From [Borrelia] lusitaniae (GTDB lineage Bacteria > Spirochaetota > Spirochaetia > Borreliales > Borreliaceae), in assembly GCF_030440365.1 (NCBI RefSeq), contig NZ_CP124050.1, positions 558,001-622,000 of the forward strand: a stretch of 64,000 nucleotides of DNA, given 5' to 3'. The translations under genes were made by a program, and so were the position numbers. The notes under the pieces are model-generated. The model did no database searches. It was not told where the DNA came from and saw only the letters and a program-made list of their open reading frames with translations. This document shows positions 8,846 through 16,741 of the stretch, one piece after another; the stretch's first letter is position 1, and each line of letters starts with the position of its first letter.

Positions 8846-10714
8846 GTGAGTTTGACAAATGTGGATGCACATGAATTTTGGGCTTTGCCAGTTTGCTGCA
8901 ATGTTAAAGATTCTTTTATTGAAGATTTTAGCCTTGCAGATGAACATGTAAGTTCAATTTTTAGTATCAGTTATAAAGACAATATAACTTTAAAGTTTAG
9001 AGATTTTGTTGATTCTAATGAATTTAATTTAAAGCTTTTTGATAATAAAGTAAGTTTTGAAGGTCAAATTCCCTTAGTTTTGTATTCAGATAATTTGGAT
9101 TATTTGCTAAAAGCAGAAAAAAGTGTTCTTTTCAATCTAAGAATTGGTGATGAGAATAATAATTACTCTTCTGGATTTGAAAATAAAAAATCTGGAACTT
9201 GCAATTTGCTTAATGCTTGTTATAAGTTTAGTGATTATAACAGTTTTCCAGACGACTTTATTTTAGTTAAAATATTTTTTGATTCTGAAAATTTAATTAT
9301 TGATGCTAATGTAGATAATATTTCTTTTTTGAAATTTTTTATTAGTGAAAATTTTGGTGTGGATAAAGACAAAATAAAAATTAATTCTCTTAATAGTTAC
9401 TGGTCTAGTTATATTTTTCCTATTTCTTTTAATGCAATTTTGCAAGGCATTGTAATTTCAAAAAAAATTAATAAAAGGGTTAATGTTGTTTACTACAAAA
9501 GGCATTTTAGAATTTTAGATAATTTAAATTTAACTTTTTCAGTTTCTAATTGTTTATTGGCAGATAACAAACTTTCAAAGATTATTTTGGAAATTGTAAT
9601 AAATAGACCTTTACATTTTTTGTATAAATTTTATTTTAAATTTATTAATAATATTTTTAAAAATTTGTTTTTTGATGGGTTTTTAGAAATTTTTTTTGTT
9701 GAGAATAAAAGTGATTTCATATTTTTTTATGACAATCTTTTAGCATTTGAAACTTCTATTTATAATTTTATTTATTCCAATTTTTATAATCTTGCTTTAT
9801 CAATGTCTTGTGAGCCAATAGGCTATTTGCTTACGCAGATTAAAGGTGACCACAATAGTTTTTTTAAAATTTTTAAAAAATTGGATTTAAAGAATTCCTT
9901 GATAAAAAAATCTTCTGTTTTAAGTGTTAATAAGAATTATGATATTTTTAATACTAGTCGCAGGGGAGTTGGTTTTGCTTATTTGAATTCAAACACTTAT
10001 TTTTTAAGTGGAGAGCAATATGTTGTTGCTCTCTTATATAAGGATGAATTAAATATATTTTTGCCCTACAGTATTGTTGACAACAATTTAAGTAACTATT
10101 TGAAAAATAGTTTGGCCAAAACATTAGGTCTAGCTTATGACAGTATAAATTTTTTAATAGATGAGAGTGTATTAGATTTTACTAATTTTTATAGTCTTCT
10201 TTTTAAAGATCCTTATTTGATTGAAAAAGCAATTTTAAACATTAAGGACAATTTTTCTTCTCTGATAAGTACAGATTTTATAAATGAATATCCCGTTGTT
10301 TTTAAAGAAAAAATAGCTACTGACTATGTTAATGACTGTATACTTGGATGTTCTGTTGAGCTTAAATTTGAATTTTATTCTCTTAGCGCTGTTTTTAGCA
10401 ATGTAAGCTTTTTTGTAGAGCAAGGCAAATTTGCCAAGCTTAAGTTAAATAACAAAAGAATTCATACAATATTTGGGTTAGCAGTTGATTATGTATTTTG
10501 CAGTGCTAATGTAAATTGCGATATTAAAGATTGTTTAAGCTTAGAGTTTATTGAAGATGGCGAGTTTGTTTTTTCTTTTAGAAGTTTTTTTATCGTTTCT
10601 GTTTCTGCAATTCGAACTGCTTTGATTCAGATATTTGATTTTAATGCAAGCAGTACGCCTCTTGATTTTGAAGAAATTTTAAATAGTTGGAGTGTCAAAA
10701 TTGATATTAATTAA
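8846..10714 (+). CDS. Degenerate molybdenum-hydroxylase large subunit (CoxL / xanthine dehydrogenase Mo-subunit family)
   Basis: Usually left as hypothetical (BB0554 by position). The order of segments follows the molybdopterin-binding subunit of aldehyde oxidase / CO dehydrogenase-type enzymes. A GQIPLVLYSDNLDYLLKAEK segment resembles the family G-x-P-vA-vvA-d block. FLKFFISENFGVDKDKIKI resembles the a-ALGLPEEKVRV block, and GVGFAYLNSN resembles the G-iG-A block. NSLAKTLGLAYDSINFLIDE resembles the QIAAEELGIP-DVrV block. The C-terminus ends SAIRTALIQIF then PLDFEEILNSW, like the AI-nAv-dAlGv...LPlTPE-i family end. The catalytic Glu motif (GxGE), expected just before SAIRTAL, is replaced by SFRSFF, so normal chemistry looks impossible. 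Start uncertain: TTG 8837, GTG 8846 or TTG 8852; GGAG lies at 8839-8842. Heads a three-gene operon. The family assignment is by eye. Confidence 0.55.
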   Translation: MSLTNVDAHEFWALPVCCNVKDSFIEDFSLADEHVSSIFSISYKDNITLKFRDFVDSNEFNLKLFDNKVSFEGQIPLVLYSDNLDYLLKAEKSVLFNLRIGDENNNYSSGFENKKSGTCNLLNACYKFSDYNSFPDDFILVKIFFDSENLIIDANVDNISFLKFFISENFGVDKDKIKINSLNSYWSSYIFPISFNAILQGIVISKKINKRVNVVYYKRHFRILDNLNLTFSVSNCLLADNKLSKIILEIVINRPLHFLYKFYFKFINNIFKNLFFDGFLEIFFVENKSDFIFFYDNLLAFETSIYNFIYSNFYNLALSMSCEPIGYLLTQIKGDHNSFFKIFKKLDLKNSLIKKSSVLSVNKNYDIFNTSRRGVGFAYLNSNTYFLSGEQYVVALLYKDELNIFLPYSIVDNNLSNYLKNSLAKTLGLAYDSINFLIDESVLDFTNFYSLLFKDPYLIEKAILNIKDNFSSLISTDFINEYPVVFKEKIATDYVNDCILGCSVELKFEFYSLSAVFSNVSFFVEQGKFAKLKLNNKRIHTIFGLAVDYVFCSANVNCDIKDCLSLEFIEDGEFVFSFRSFFIVSVSAIRTALIQIFDFNASSTPLDFEEILNSWSVKIDIN

Positions 10715-11168
10715 TTTTAATCTAAACGGAGAGAGTATTTCAAAAAAGGTTAGTCTCTCTTTAGCTACTAGAAGTCTTTTAGATTCTATTTTTTTTGCCA
10801 AGAGTAATAGTTTGGAGTACATTGTTAATAACAGATTTTTTCTAATTTTATTGGATTTTAGACTTGTTTATTCTAATATAATTCCTGCTTTTATTTTAAA
10901 TGGTCGCAGTGTAGTTACTCTTGAAGGGCTAAAGAAAAAAAGTTTTTATCAATACATGCAAAAAATTTTATTAGAAGACGATTTTAATTTTTGTAGTAAT
11001 TGTTTTGAAGCTAATTTTTTGTTGTTTTATTACTTTTTGGAAAACAAGATTGTAAGCAAATCAGATATTTTAGGTTATAGAAATTCATTAAAATGTAATT
11101 GTATGGATATTAATACTTTTTTATCTCTCTATTTGAAAGCTGAAGAATTGTACAGAAAAAATGGTTAA
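10701..11168 (+). CDS. Degenerate [2Fe-2S] small subunit of a molybdenum hydroxylase (CoxS-like)
   Basis: I choose TTG 10701 because GGAG (10689-10692) is 8 nt upstream; GTG 10692 would overlap that site. The 155 aa follow the CoxS plan. An N-terminal ferredoxin-like strand pair reads FNLNGES. NGRSVVTLEGL at 67-77 matches the family linker G-x-v-xTiEGL. A helical domain then carries C98-x2-C101 and C132-x-C134. The spacing C-x2-C-x30-C-x-C is within one residue of the proximal-cluster pattern in xanthine dehydrogenase and CoxS. The four cysteines of the N-terminal (distal) cluster are all gone. One Fe-S cluster may therefore still form while electron transfer onward could not. It overlaps the previous gene by 14 nt and the next by 8 nt. 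BB0555 by position. Confidence 0.65.
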   Translation: MILINFNLNGESISKKVSLSLATRSLLDSIFFAKSNSLEYIVNNRFFLILLDFRLVYSNIIPAFILNGRSVVTLEGLKKKSFYQYMQKILLEDDFNFCSNCFEANFLLFYYFLENKIVSKSDILGYRNSLKCNCMDINTFLSLYLKAEELYRKNG

Positions 11169-12024
11169 TGTTAAGGTTTATTATCCTGAAAGTTTTAATA
11201 CACTATCTAATTTATTTAACAATAATTTAAATAATTATATTATTTATAATGAGCTAGATTTTAAAAAAAATCCTAATTTGTTTAATAGAGAAACGCCTGT
11301 TGACAATTTTTTTATTGTTGGTAATTTTGAAAAATTTAATAAGGTGTCTTTAAGGGGTAATTTTCTTGAGATGGGACCTTGTGTTACTTACAATGAGATA
11401 CTCCAGATTGGCAAAAAAAATATTCCAAGTCTGCTTTATGAGTTTATTTCACAATTTAATGATAAAATATATTTAAATAGCATTAACCTTGCAAATGGGT
11501 TTTATTATAAAAACACTGTTTTTGATATTTATCCTTTATTGTTAAGTCTTGATGCGCAAATTGAGTTTAAAAATGTTTTGACCAAAAAAACTTATGTTTT
11601 TAGTGCTTATAATTTAAATAGAGCCGAGTATATTGCAAACCGAAATACTTTTCTTGTTACTAAATTTAAATTTCCAATGATGAATCTATGGAATAGAAGC
11701 TTTTATCATAAAGTATTTTTCAATACCTTGTCTTTTGACATTTTAGAAGAAACAGATATTATCTTTATATGCATTCTTTTAAACATAAAAAGAGATATTA
11801 TAAATGATTTTTTGTTGAAAATATTTTATGATGATAAGGCGATCGTAATAAAGGATTTTCAGATTTTGCTTTTGAATAAATCTTTGCCGCTTTCATTTTT
11901 TGAGATAGAAAATTCTCTTAAAATGTTGGATAAAAATATAAGAGATTCTAAAAATTTTAAAATAGGGGAGAGAAATTTAAAGCTCATAAAGAATTTTTAT
12001 TTAGATATATTAATGAGTTTTTAA
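11161..12024 (+). CDS. Degenerate FAD-binding medium subunit (CoxM-like)
   Basis: The 287 aa resemble the FAD subunit of CO dehydrogenase/xanthine dehydrogenase. VKVYYPESFNTLSNLF matches the opening y-P-tsl-eal-lL pattern. LEMGPCVTYNEI matches the L-iGA-vT--ei motif. After it comes a segment aligned to the second flavin loop (SINLANGFYYKNTVFD, family TIGGNLA-aspaaD) and IYPLLLSLDAQIEF (family p-LLaLdA-v). The first loop (aGGTDL) is reduced to YNELDF, and the double Gly of the second loop is missing, so FAD binding is doubtful. Starts with ATG inside the end of the Fe-S subunit gene. The order L-S-M in one operon supports a common origin. BB0556 by position; no activity is claimed. Confidence 0.6.
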   Translation: MVNVKVYYPESFNTLSNLFNNNLNNYIIYNELDFKKNPNLFNRETPVDNFFIVGNFEKFNKVSLRGNFLEMGPCVTYNEILQIGKKNIPSLLYEFISQFNDKIYLNSINLANGFYYKNTVFDIYPLLLSLDAQIEFKNVLTKKTYVFSAYNLNRAEYIANRNTFLVTKFKFPMMNLWNRSFYHKVFFNTLSFDILEETDIIFICILLNIKRDIINDFLLKIFYDDKAIVIKDFQILLLNKSLPLSFFEIENSLKMLDKNIRDSKNFKIGERNLKLIKNFYLDILMSF

Positions 12025-12111
12025 TTTTTAATGGTTGAAATAAGTTTAATTACTGTTTTTATTATGCTATATTTCTTATATAAAGGGAATATATAATTTA
12101 TTTTTATGTAT

Positions 12112-12117
12112 TATAAT
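12112..12117 (+). promoter_or_regulatory. Candidate -10 element for the pts operon
   Basis: A perfect TATAAT lies 53 nt before ptsH. No convincing -35 is found 16-19 nt upstream in this A+T-rich gap, and another TATAAT occurs at 12092-12097, so the choice is uncertain. Confidence 0.3.
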
Positions 12118-12170
12118 GTAAAAAGTTAATCAAAAAAAAATAATATTTATAATGAGGGGTTTCTGTACTT

Positions 12171-12431
12171 ATGGTAAAAAAAGAAGCAATTATTAAGGCT
12201 GTAAATGGTTTACATGTTAGACCTGCGTCAACTTTTGTAAAAAAGGCTAAAGAATATTCTAGTGAGATAACAATAGAATCTGATGGAAAGTCTGTTAGCG
12301 GGAAGAGTTTATTCAGGCTTCAAACTTTGGAATTGTCATCAGGTAAAAAGCTTTTGATATGTGCTGAAGGTGAAGATGAGGAGATTGCTGCTTCAGAGCT
12401 TGCAGAGCTTATCGAATCTTTTAAGGAATGA
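12171..12431 (+). CDS. ptsH: Phosphocarrier protein HPr
   Basis: HPr passes phosphate from Enzyme I to sugar-specific EIIA domains of the phosphotransferase system. The 86 aa carry the active histidine H15 in NGLHVRPAS and Ser46 (SGKSLF), the position phosphorylated by HPr kinase in many Gram-positives. I see no hprK in this window. It is the first gene of ptsH-ptsI-crr; ptsI follows after 20 nt. AGGGG lies before the ATG. BB0557 by position. Confidence 0.96.
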   Translation: MVKKEAIIKAVNGLHVRPASTFVKKAKEYSSEITIESDGKSVSGKSLFRLQTLELSSGKKLLICAEGEDEEIAASELAELIESFKE

Positions 12432-12451
12432 GTTTTGGAAGGATTTAAGTT

Positions 12452-14173
12452 ATGACTTTATCGGGCAAAAGAATATCCAAAGGAATAGGCATTGGAGAAG
12501 TTTTTTGTATTAGAAAAAATTTTGATAAAATTGTAAGTAGAGAAAAAATTGACTTTTCTCAAGTTAATAGCGAGATATCAAAATTCAATAAAGCTAAAGC
12601 AAAATCAATTAAATCTCTTAATGATCTTGAAAGAAAAGCCGTGCTTCAATTTGGAGATGATAAGAGGGGTATTTTTGAAGGTCAAGTGTTGATTGTTGAA
12701 GACGATGAACTTTCTGAGCTTGTTATTGATTTTATTACAAAGGAAAATTATAGTGCTGCTTATTCTATTTATTTAGCGTTTGAAAATTTGATTAAAAGCG
12801 TAGAAGACTATAAAGATCCTTATTTAAAAGAAAGAGCGTCTGATTATAAAGACATTAGGAATAGATTAATTTCTACCATTTTAGGTCAAGTAACTGATTT
12901 TTCTGAGATTAATAAAGATATTATTCTTGTTACCGAGGAATTAACCCCATCTGATACCATGCAATTTGACTTAAATTATGTTAAAGGGTTTTTAACCGCA
13001 GTTGGAGGAGAAACTTCTCATGCTGCTATTTTGGCAAGAACAATGGGGCTTCCAGCGCTTGTTATGACTTTGTTAGATATTGATGCGCTAAAAGATGGCG
13101 ACAAGATAGTCATTGATGCAATATCTTCTATTGTTATTAAAAATCCTTCTTCTGATGAGCTTGATCTTTATAAAGGTAAGATTTTGCGTCAAGCAGAGAT
13201 GGAAAAAGAGCTTTTTTCTTTAAAAGACAAAGATGCTGAAACAAAAGATGGCGTAAAGGTTTTTTTAAAGGCAAATATTGGAACACCTGTTGATATTACT
13301 TATGTTAATAAGTATGGAGTTGCAGGAATAGGTCTTTTTAGAACAGAATTCTTATATATGAGATCTTTACAACCTCCAACAGAAGATGAGCAGTTTGAAA
13401 CTTATAAAAAAGTTATAGATACAATGGAAAAAAAAGGGATTGTTACGATTCGTACTCTTGATGTTGGTGGTGATAAAGAAATTCCTTATCTTAATTTTAA
13501 AAAAGAGGAGAATCCTTTTTTAGGGTTTAGAGCACTTAGGATGTATAAGGAATATGAGCAATTAATTCAAGCACAGTTTAATGCTATTTTTAGGGCTAGT
13601 CATTATGGAAAGATAAGGTTAATGGTGCCTATGCTTACCAGATATGAAGAGGTTGAAACGATTGAATATTTTGTGAATAATGCAAAAACTAATTTGAAAT
13701 CTAGAAATTTACCTTTTGATGAAAATTTGGAAGTGGGTTGCATGATAGAAGTTCCTTCTGCAGCTTTAATTTCTTCTAAACTTGCCAATAAATTGAATTT
13801 TTTTAGCATAGGAACTAACGATTTAACCCAATATGTTTTAGCTGTTGATCGTGGTAATCAAAAAATATCAAATTTATATGACAAGTATAATCCTGCTGTG
13901 TTGAAATTAATCAAAAAGGTTCTTGATGATGGAGTTAGTTCTGGAATTGATGTGTCTGTTTGTGGTGAGCTTGGGGGAGATGATGCTGGGGCGTTAATCC
14001 TTGTAGGTCTTGGATTTAGGTCTTTGAGCATGATTCCTAGTGCTACACTTAGAATTAAATATTTGCTTAAAAAATACACAATAATGGAATTGGAAGAATT
14101 GGCAAATAGGGTTTTAAATAGTTATTCTGAGCAAGAAACTTTAAGTTATTTTGATAAATTTATAGGAGATTAG
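12452..14173 (+). CDS. ptsI: PTS Enzyme I (phosphoenolpyruvate-protein phosphotransferase)
   Basis: Enzyme I takes phosphate from PEP and gives it to HPr, in the cytoplasm. The 573 aa match the family length. The phospho-histidine is H190 in GGETSHAAILAR, in line with H189 of E. coli EI. The C-terminal PEP-binding barrel shows GLFRTEFLYM, GFRALRMY and VCGELGGD (the catalytic Cys loop). The start ATG at 12452 has AAGGA upstream. The stop is 2 nt before the crr ATG region (gap GTT), so expression is coupled. BB0558 by position. Confidence 0.97.
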   Translation: MTLSGKRISKGIGIGEVFCIRKNFDKIVSREKIDFSQVNSEISKFNKAKAKSIKSLNDLERKAVLQFGDDKRGIFEGQVLIVEDDELSELVIDFITKENYSAAYSIYLAFENLIKSVEDYKDPYLKERASDYKDIRNRLISTILGQVTDFSEINKDIILVTEELTPSDTMQFDLNYVKGFLTAVGGETSHAAILARTMGLPALVMTLLDIDALKDGDKIVIDAISSIVIKNPSSDELDLYKGKILRQAEMEKELFSLKDKDAETKDGVKVFLKANIGTPVDITYVNKYGVAGIGLFRTEFLYMRSLQPPTEDEQFETYKKVIDTMEKKGIVTIRTLDVGGDKEIPYLNFKKEENPFLGFRALRMYKEYEQLIQAQFNAIFRASHYGKIRLMVPMLTRYEEVETIEYFVNNAKTNLKSRNLPFDENLEVGCMIEVPSAALISSKLANKLNFFSIGTNDLTQYVLAVDRGNQKISNLYDKYNPAVLKLIKKVLDDGVSSGIDVSVCGELGGDDAGALILVGLGFRSLSMIPSATLRIKYLLKKYTIMELEELANRVLNSYSEQETLSYFDKFIGD

Positions 14174-14175
14174 TT

Positions 14176-14745
14176 ATGGGGTTTTTAGATTTTTTTAAAA
14201 AAACCGCTACATTGGATTTGATTGCTCCGATTAGTGGAAAAGTTATGTCAATCGATAAGGTTCCCGATGAAGCGTTTGCTGAAAAAATAGTTGGTGATGG
14301 AATTGCAATTCTTCCAACAAGTAATGAGTTGCTAGCGCCTTGTGACGGGAAAATAGGTAAAATTTTTAAAACTAATCATGCCTTTAGTCTTGAAACTAAA
14401 GAGGGCGTTGAAATTTTTGTCCATTTTGGAATTAATACTCTTAATTTAAATGGTAAGGGTTTTACAAGAGTTGCTGAGGAAGGCATTAATGTTAAGCAAG
14501 GCGAAGTTATTATTAGGCTTGATCTTGAATATTTAAAGGAGCATTCAGAATCTGTTATTACTCCAGTTGTTATTGCAAATTCTGATGAGGTTTCAAGCAT
14601 AGAATATTCTTTTGGAAGGCTTGAAAATGATAACGAATATATTTTGTTGTCGTCAACTGTTTTGACAGAAGAGATTAGACATAAAATATCTCAAACAAAA
14701 CCTGTTACAGCAGGCAAAGATTTAGTGTTGCGAGTTAAAAAGTAA
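14176..14745 (+). CDS. crr: PTS glucose-type EIIA component
   Basis: This cytoplasmic EIIA-Glc takes phosphate from HPr and passes it to IIB/IIC permeases encoded elsewhere. At 189 aa it is slightly longer than the E. coli protein (169 aa), with an N-terminal amphipathic start MGFLDFFKK typical of membrane association. The two conserved histidines are H68 (NHAFSL) and H83 (FVHFG, the phosphorylated one). No IIB or IIC domain is attached or adjacent. Last gene of the pts operon, followed directly by a strong hairpin terminator. BB0559 by position. Confidence 0.95.
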   Translation: MGFLDFFKKTATLDLIAPISGKVMSIDKVPDEAFAEKIVGDGIAILPTSNELLAPCDGKIGKIFKTNHAFSLETKEGVEIFVHFGINTLNLNGKGFTRVAEEGINVKQGEVIIRLDLEYLKEHSESVITPVVIANSDEVSSIEYSFGRLENDNEYILLSSTVLTEEIRHKISQTKPVTAGKDLVLRVKK

Positions 14746-14777
14746 AAAGAGAGAGTTTAAAACTCTCTCTTTTTTTA
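14744..14777. terminator. Bidirectional intrinsic terminator between crr and htpG
   Basis: GAGAGAGT at 14749-14756 pairs with ACTCTCTC at 14762-14769 around a TTAAA loop. A T run follows on the plus strand, and an A run precedes it (a U run on the minus strand). It therefore can stop transcription from both convergent genes, crr and htpG. Confidence 0.9.
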
Positions 14778-14778
14778 A

Positions 14779-16629
14779 TTATAACAAGTTTTTTTCTAGA
14801 AATTCATTTATTATGTTTATGAATTTTCCTGGGTTTTTGCTAGGCATTCCCGAAGTTAGTAGAGCTTCTTCGAAAAGAAGAATGCTTATTTTTTCTAATT
14901 TTTCATGTTCTAAATTTTTTAAATTTTGGACTATTTTATTATTAGGGTTTAATTCAAGTATTGGTTTAATTTCTTTTACTTCTTGTCCCATTGAGAGCAT
15001 GATTTTTTGCATTTGGTAAGTTGGATCATTACTATCAATTATTATTGCTGAAGGCTCTTTTATTAATGTTGCCGAGAGATTGACTTCTTTTATATGATCC
15101 TTAAGAACTTCTTTTATTTTTGCAAGGGTATCTTTAAACTCCTCTTCAATTTTTTTGAAATTTTCATCTTTTAATTCATTGCTAGTTTCATTTTTGTTTA
15201 TTGCTTTTAGTTTTAATCCTTCGTATTCTGGAATTAGATTTAAAATAGCCTCATCAAGTTCGTCGTCCATGATTAGAATTTCAAATCCTTTTTCTTTATA
15301 AGCGGCTACTATTGGGTTTTCTTTTAATATATTTTCTTTACCACCTGTTATATAATAAATGCTTTTTTGGTCTTCATTCATTCTTTCTTTGTAATCTTTA
15401 AAAGACACAAATCCATCTACATTTGAAGATTTGAATCTTATTAATGATATAAGCTTTTCTCTGTTTTCAAAGTCAGAATAAACACCTTCTTTAATACATC
15501 TTCCAAATTCTTTAGAAAACTCTGAAAATTTTTCAGGATTTTTTTTGCTTAGCTTTTCAAGCTCGCTTAGTATTTTTTTTACAGAAGATGATTTTATTTT
15601 AGATAAAATTTTATTTTGTTGTAAAATTTCTCTACTTACATTGAGTGGTAAATCTTGACAGTCTATAATTCCTTTTATAAATCTTAGATAGTTTGGAAGC
15701 AAGCTGCCTTCAGAATCCGTAATAAAGATTCTATTTATAAATAGCTTTACCCCAGGTTTAGTATTTGGGTAATATAAATCATAAGGGGCTTTGCTTGGGA
15801 TATAAAATAAATTGATATATTCTAAATTTCCTTCAGCTTTTGTATGAATATGCATCAATGGATTTTCATAATCAAAGGTTGTATTTTTATAAAATTCATT
15901 GTATTCTTCTGCTTTAATTTCGCTTTTATTTTTTGTCCAAAGAGCGGTGGTTTCATTTAATTTTTCTTCTTTTTCTTCTATTCCCTCTTGTTTCCCATCC
16001 TTCATGATAGGTTCGTTGTATTTTATATAAATTGGATAATTTATGTGATTTGAATATTTTTTAATAATTTCTTGAATTTTCCATTTATTGGCATATTCAA
16101 GCCCTTCTTTATTAAGGTGAAGCTTTATTTCTGTGCCCCAATCTTCTTTTTTTGCTTTTTCTATTGTATATCCTGTTTTACCGTCGCTAGACCAAACATA
16201 AGCATCGCTTTCTAGTGCTTTTTTTGATATAACTTCTACTTTTTCTGATACTATGAATGCACTGTAAAATCCAACTCCAAATTGGCCAATCAAACTTGCA
16301 GATTTTTTTTCATCTTGTTTTAAATTGTTAATAAATTCTTTAGTTCCTGATTTTGCAATTACACCAAGATGATTAGTTAAATCTTCTTCATTCATCCCTA
16401 TTCCATTATCCTTAATTAGGATACTTTTATCATCAAATGATATTTCTATTTTTGGTTCTAGAGCAATGTTTTTGAATTTTTCATTTGTCAAACTTAAAAA
16501 CTTGAGTTTATCAATCGCGTCAGATGCATTTGATATTAATTCTCTTAAAAATATTTCCTTATGGGAGTAAAGAGAGTGAATGATTAAATAAAGCAAATCG
16601 TTTACTTCTGTATCAAATTGTTTTTTCAT
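14779..16629 (-). CDS. htpG: Chaperone HtpG (Hsp90 family)
   Basis: HtpG is an ATP-dependent cytoplasmic chaperone. The 616 aa open with the GHKL ATPase: ELISNASDAIDKL (magnesium-binding Asn), DNGIGM at about residue 74, LGVIAKSGTKEF and GQFGVGFYSAF. The middle domain includes GEGNLEY-like and LPLNVSREILQQ (catalytic Arg loop). The C-terminal dimerisation domain closes with ALLTSGMP. AAAGGAA lies before the ATG. It stands alone between the crr terminator and the divergent gnd. BB0560 by position. Confidence 0.97.
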   Translation of the reverse strand: MKKQFDTEVNDLLYLIIHSLYSHKEIFLRELISNASDAIDKLKFLSLTNEKFKNIALEPKIEISFDDKSILIKDNGIGMNEEDLTNHLGVIAKSGTKEFINNLKQDEKKSASLIGQFGVGFYSAFIVSEKVEVISKKALESDAYVWSSDGKTGYTIEKAKKEDWGTEIKLHLNKEGLEYANKWKIQEIIKKYSNHINYPIYIKYNEPIMKDGKQEGIEEKEEKLNETTALWTKNKSEIKAEEYNEFYKNTTFDYENPLMHIHTKAEGNLEYINLFYIPSKAPYDLYYPNTKPGVKLFINRIFITDSEGSLLPNYLRFIKGIIDCQDLPLNVSREILQQNKILSKIKSSSVKKILSELEKLSKKNPEKFSEFSKEFGRCIKEGVYSDFENREKLISLIRFKSSNVDGFVSFKDYKERMNEDQKSIYYITGGKENILKENPIVAAYKEKGFEILIMDDELDEAILNLIPEYEGLKLKAINKNETSNELKDENFKKIEEEFKDTLAKIKEVLKDHIKEVNLSATLIKEPSAIIIDSNDPTYQMQKIMLSMGQEVKEIKPILELNPNNKIVQNLKNLEHEKLEKISILLFEEALLTSGMPSKNPGKFINIINEFLEKNLL

Positions 16630-16741
16630 TCAAATTTTCCTTTTCAATTTAATCTTTACTTTTTTTATAATATAACATAATCTAAAAATAATAAATAAAG
16701 CAATTTGTTTAAAATAGAAAATTAGAATCAAGGAGAATGCA

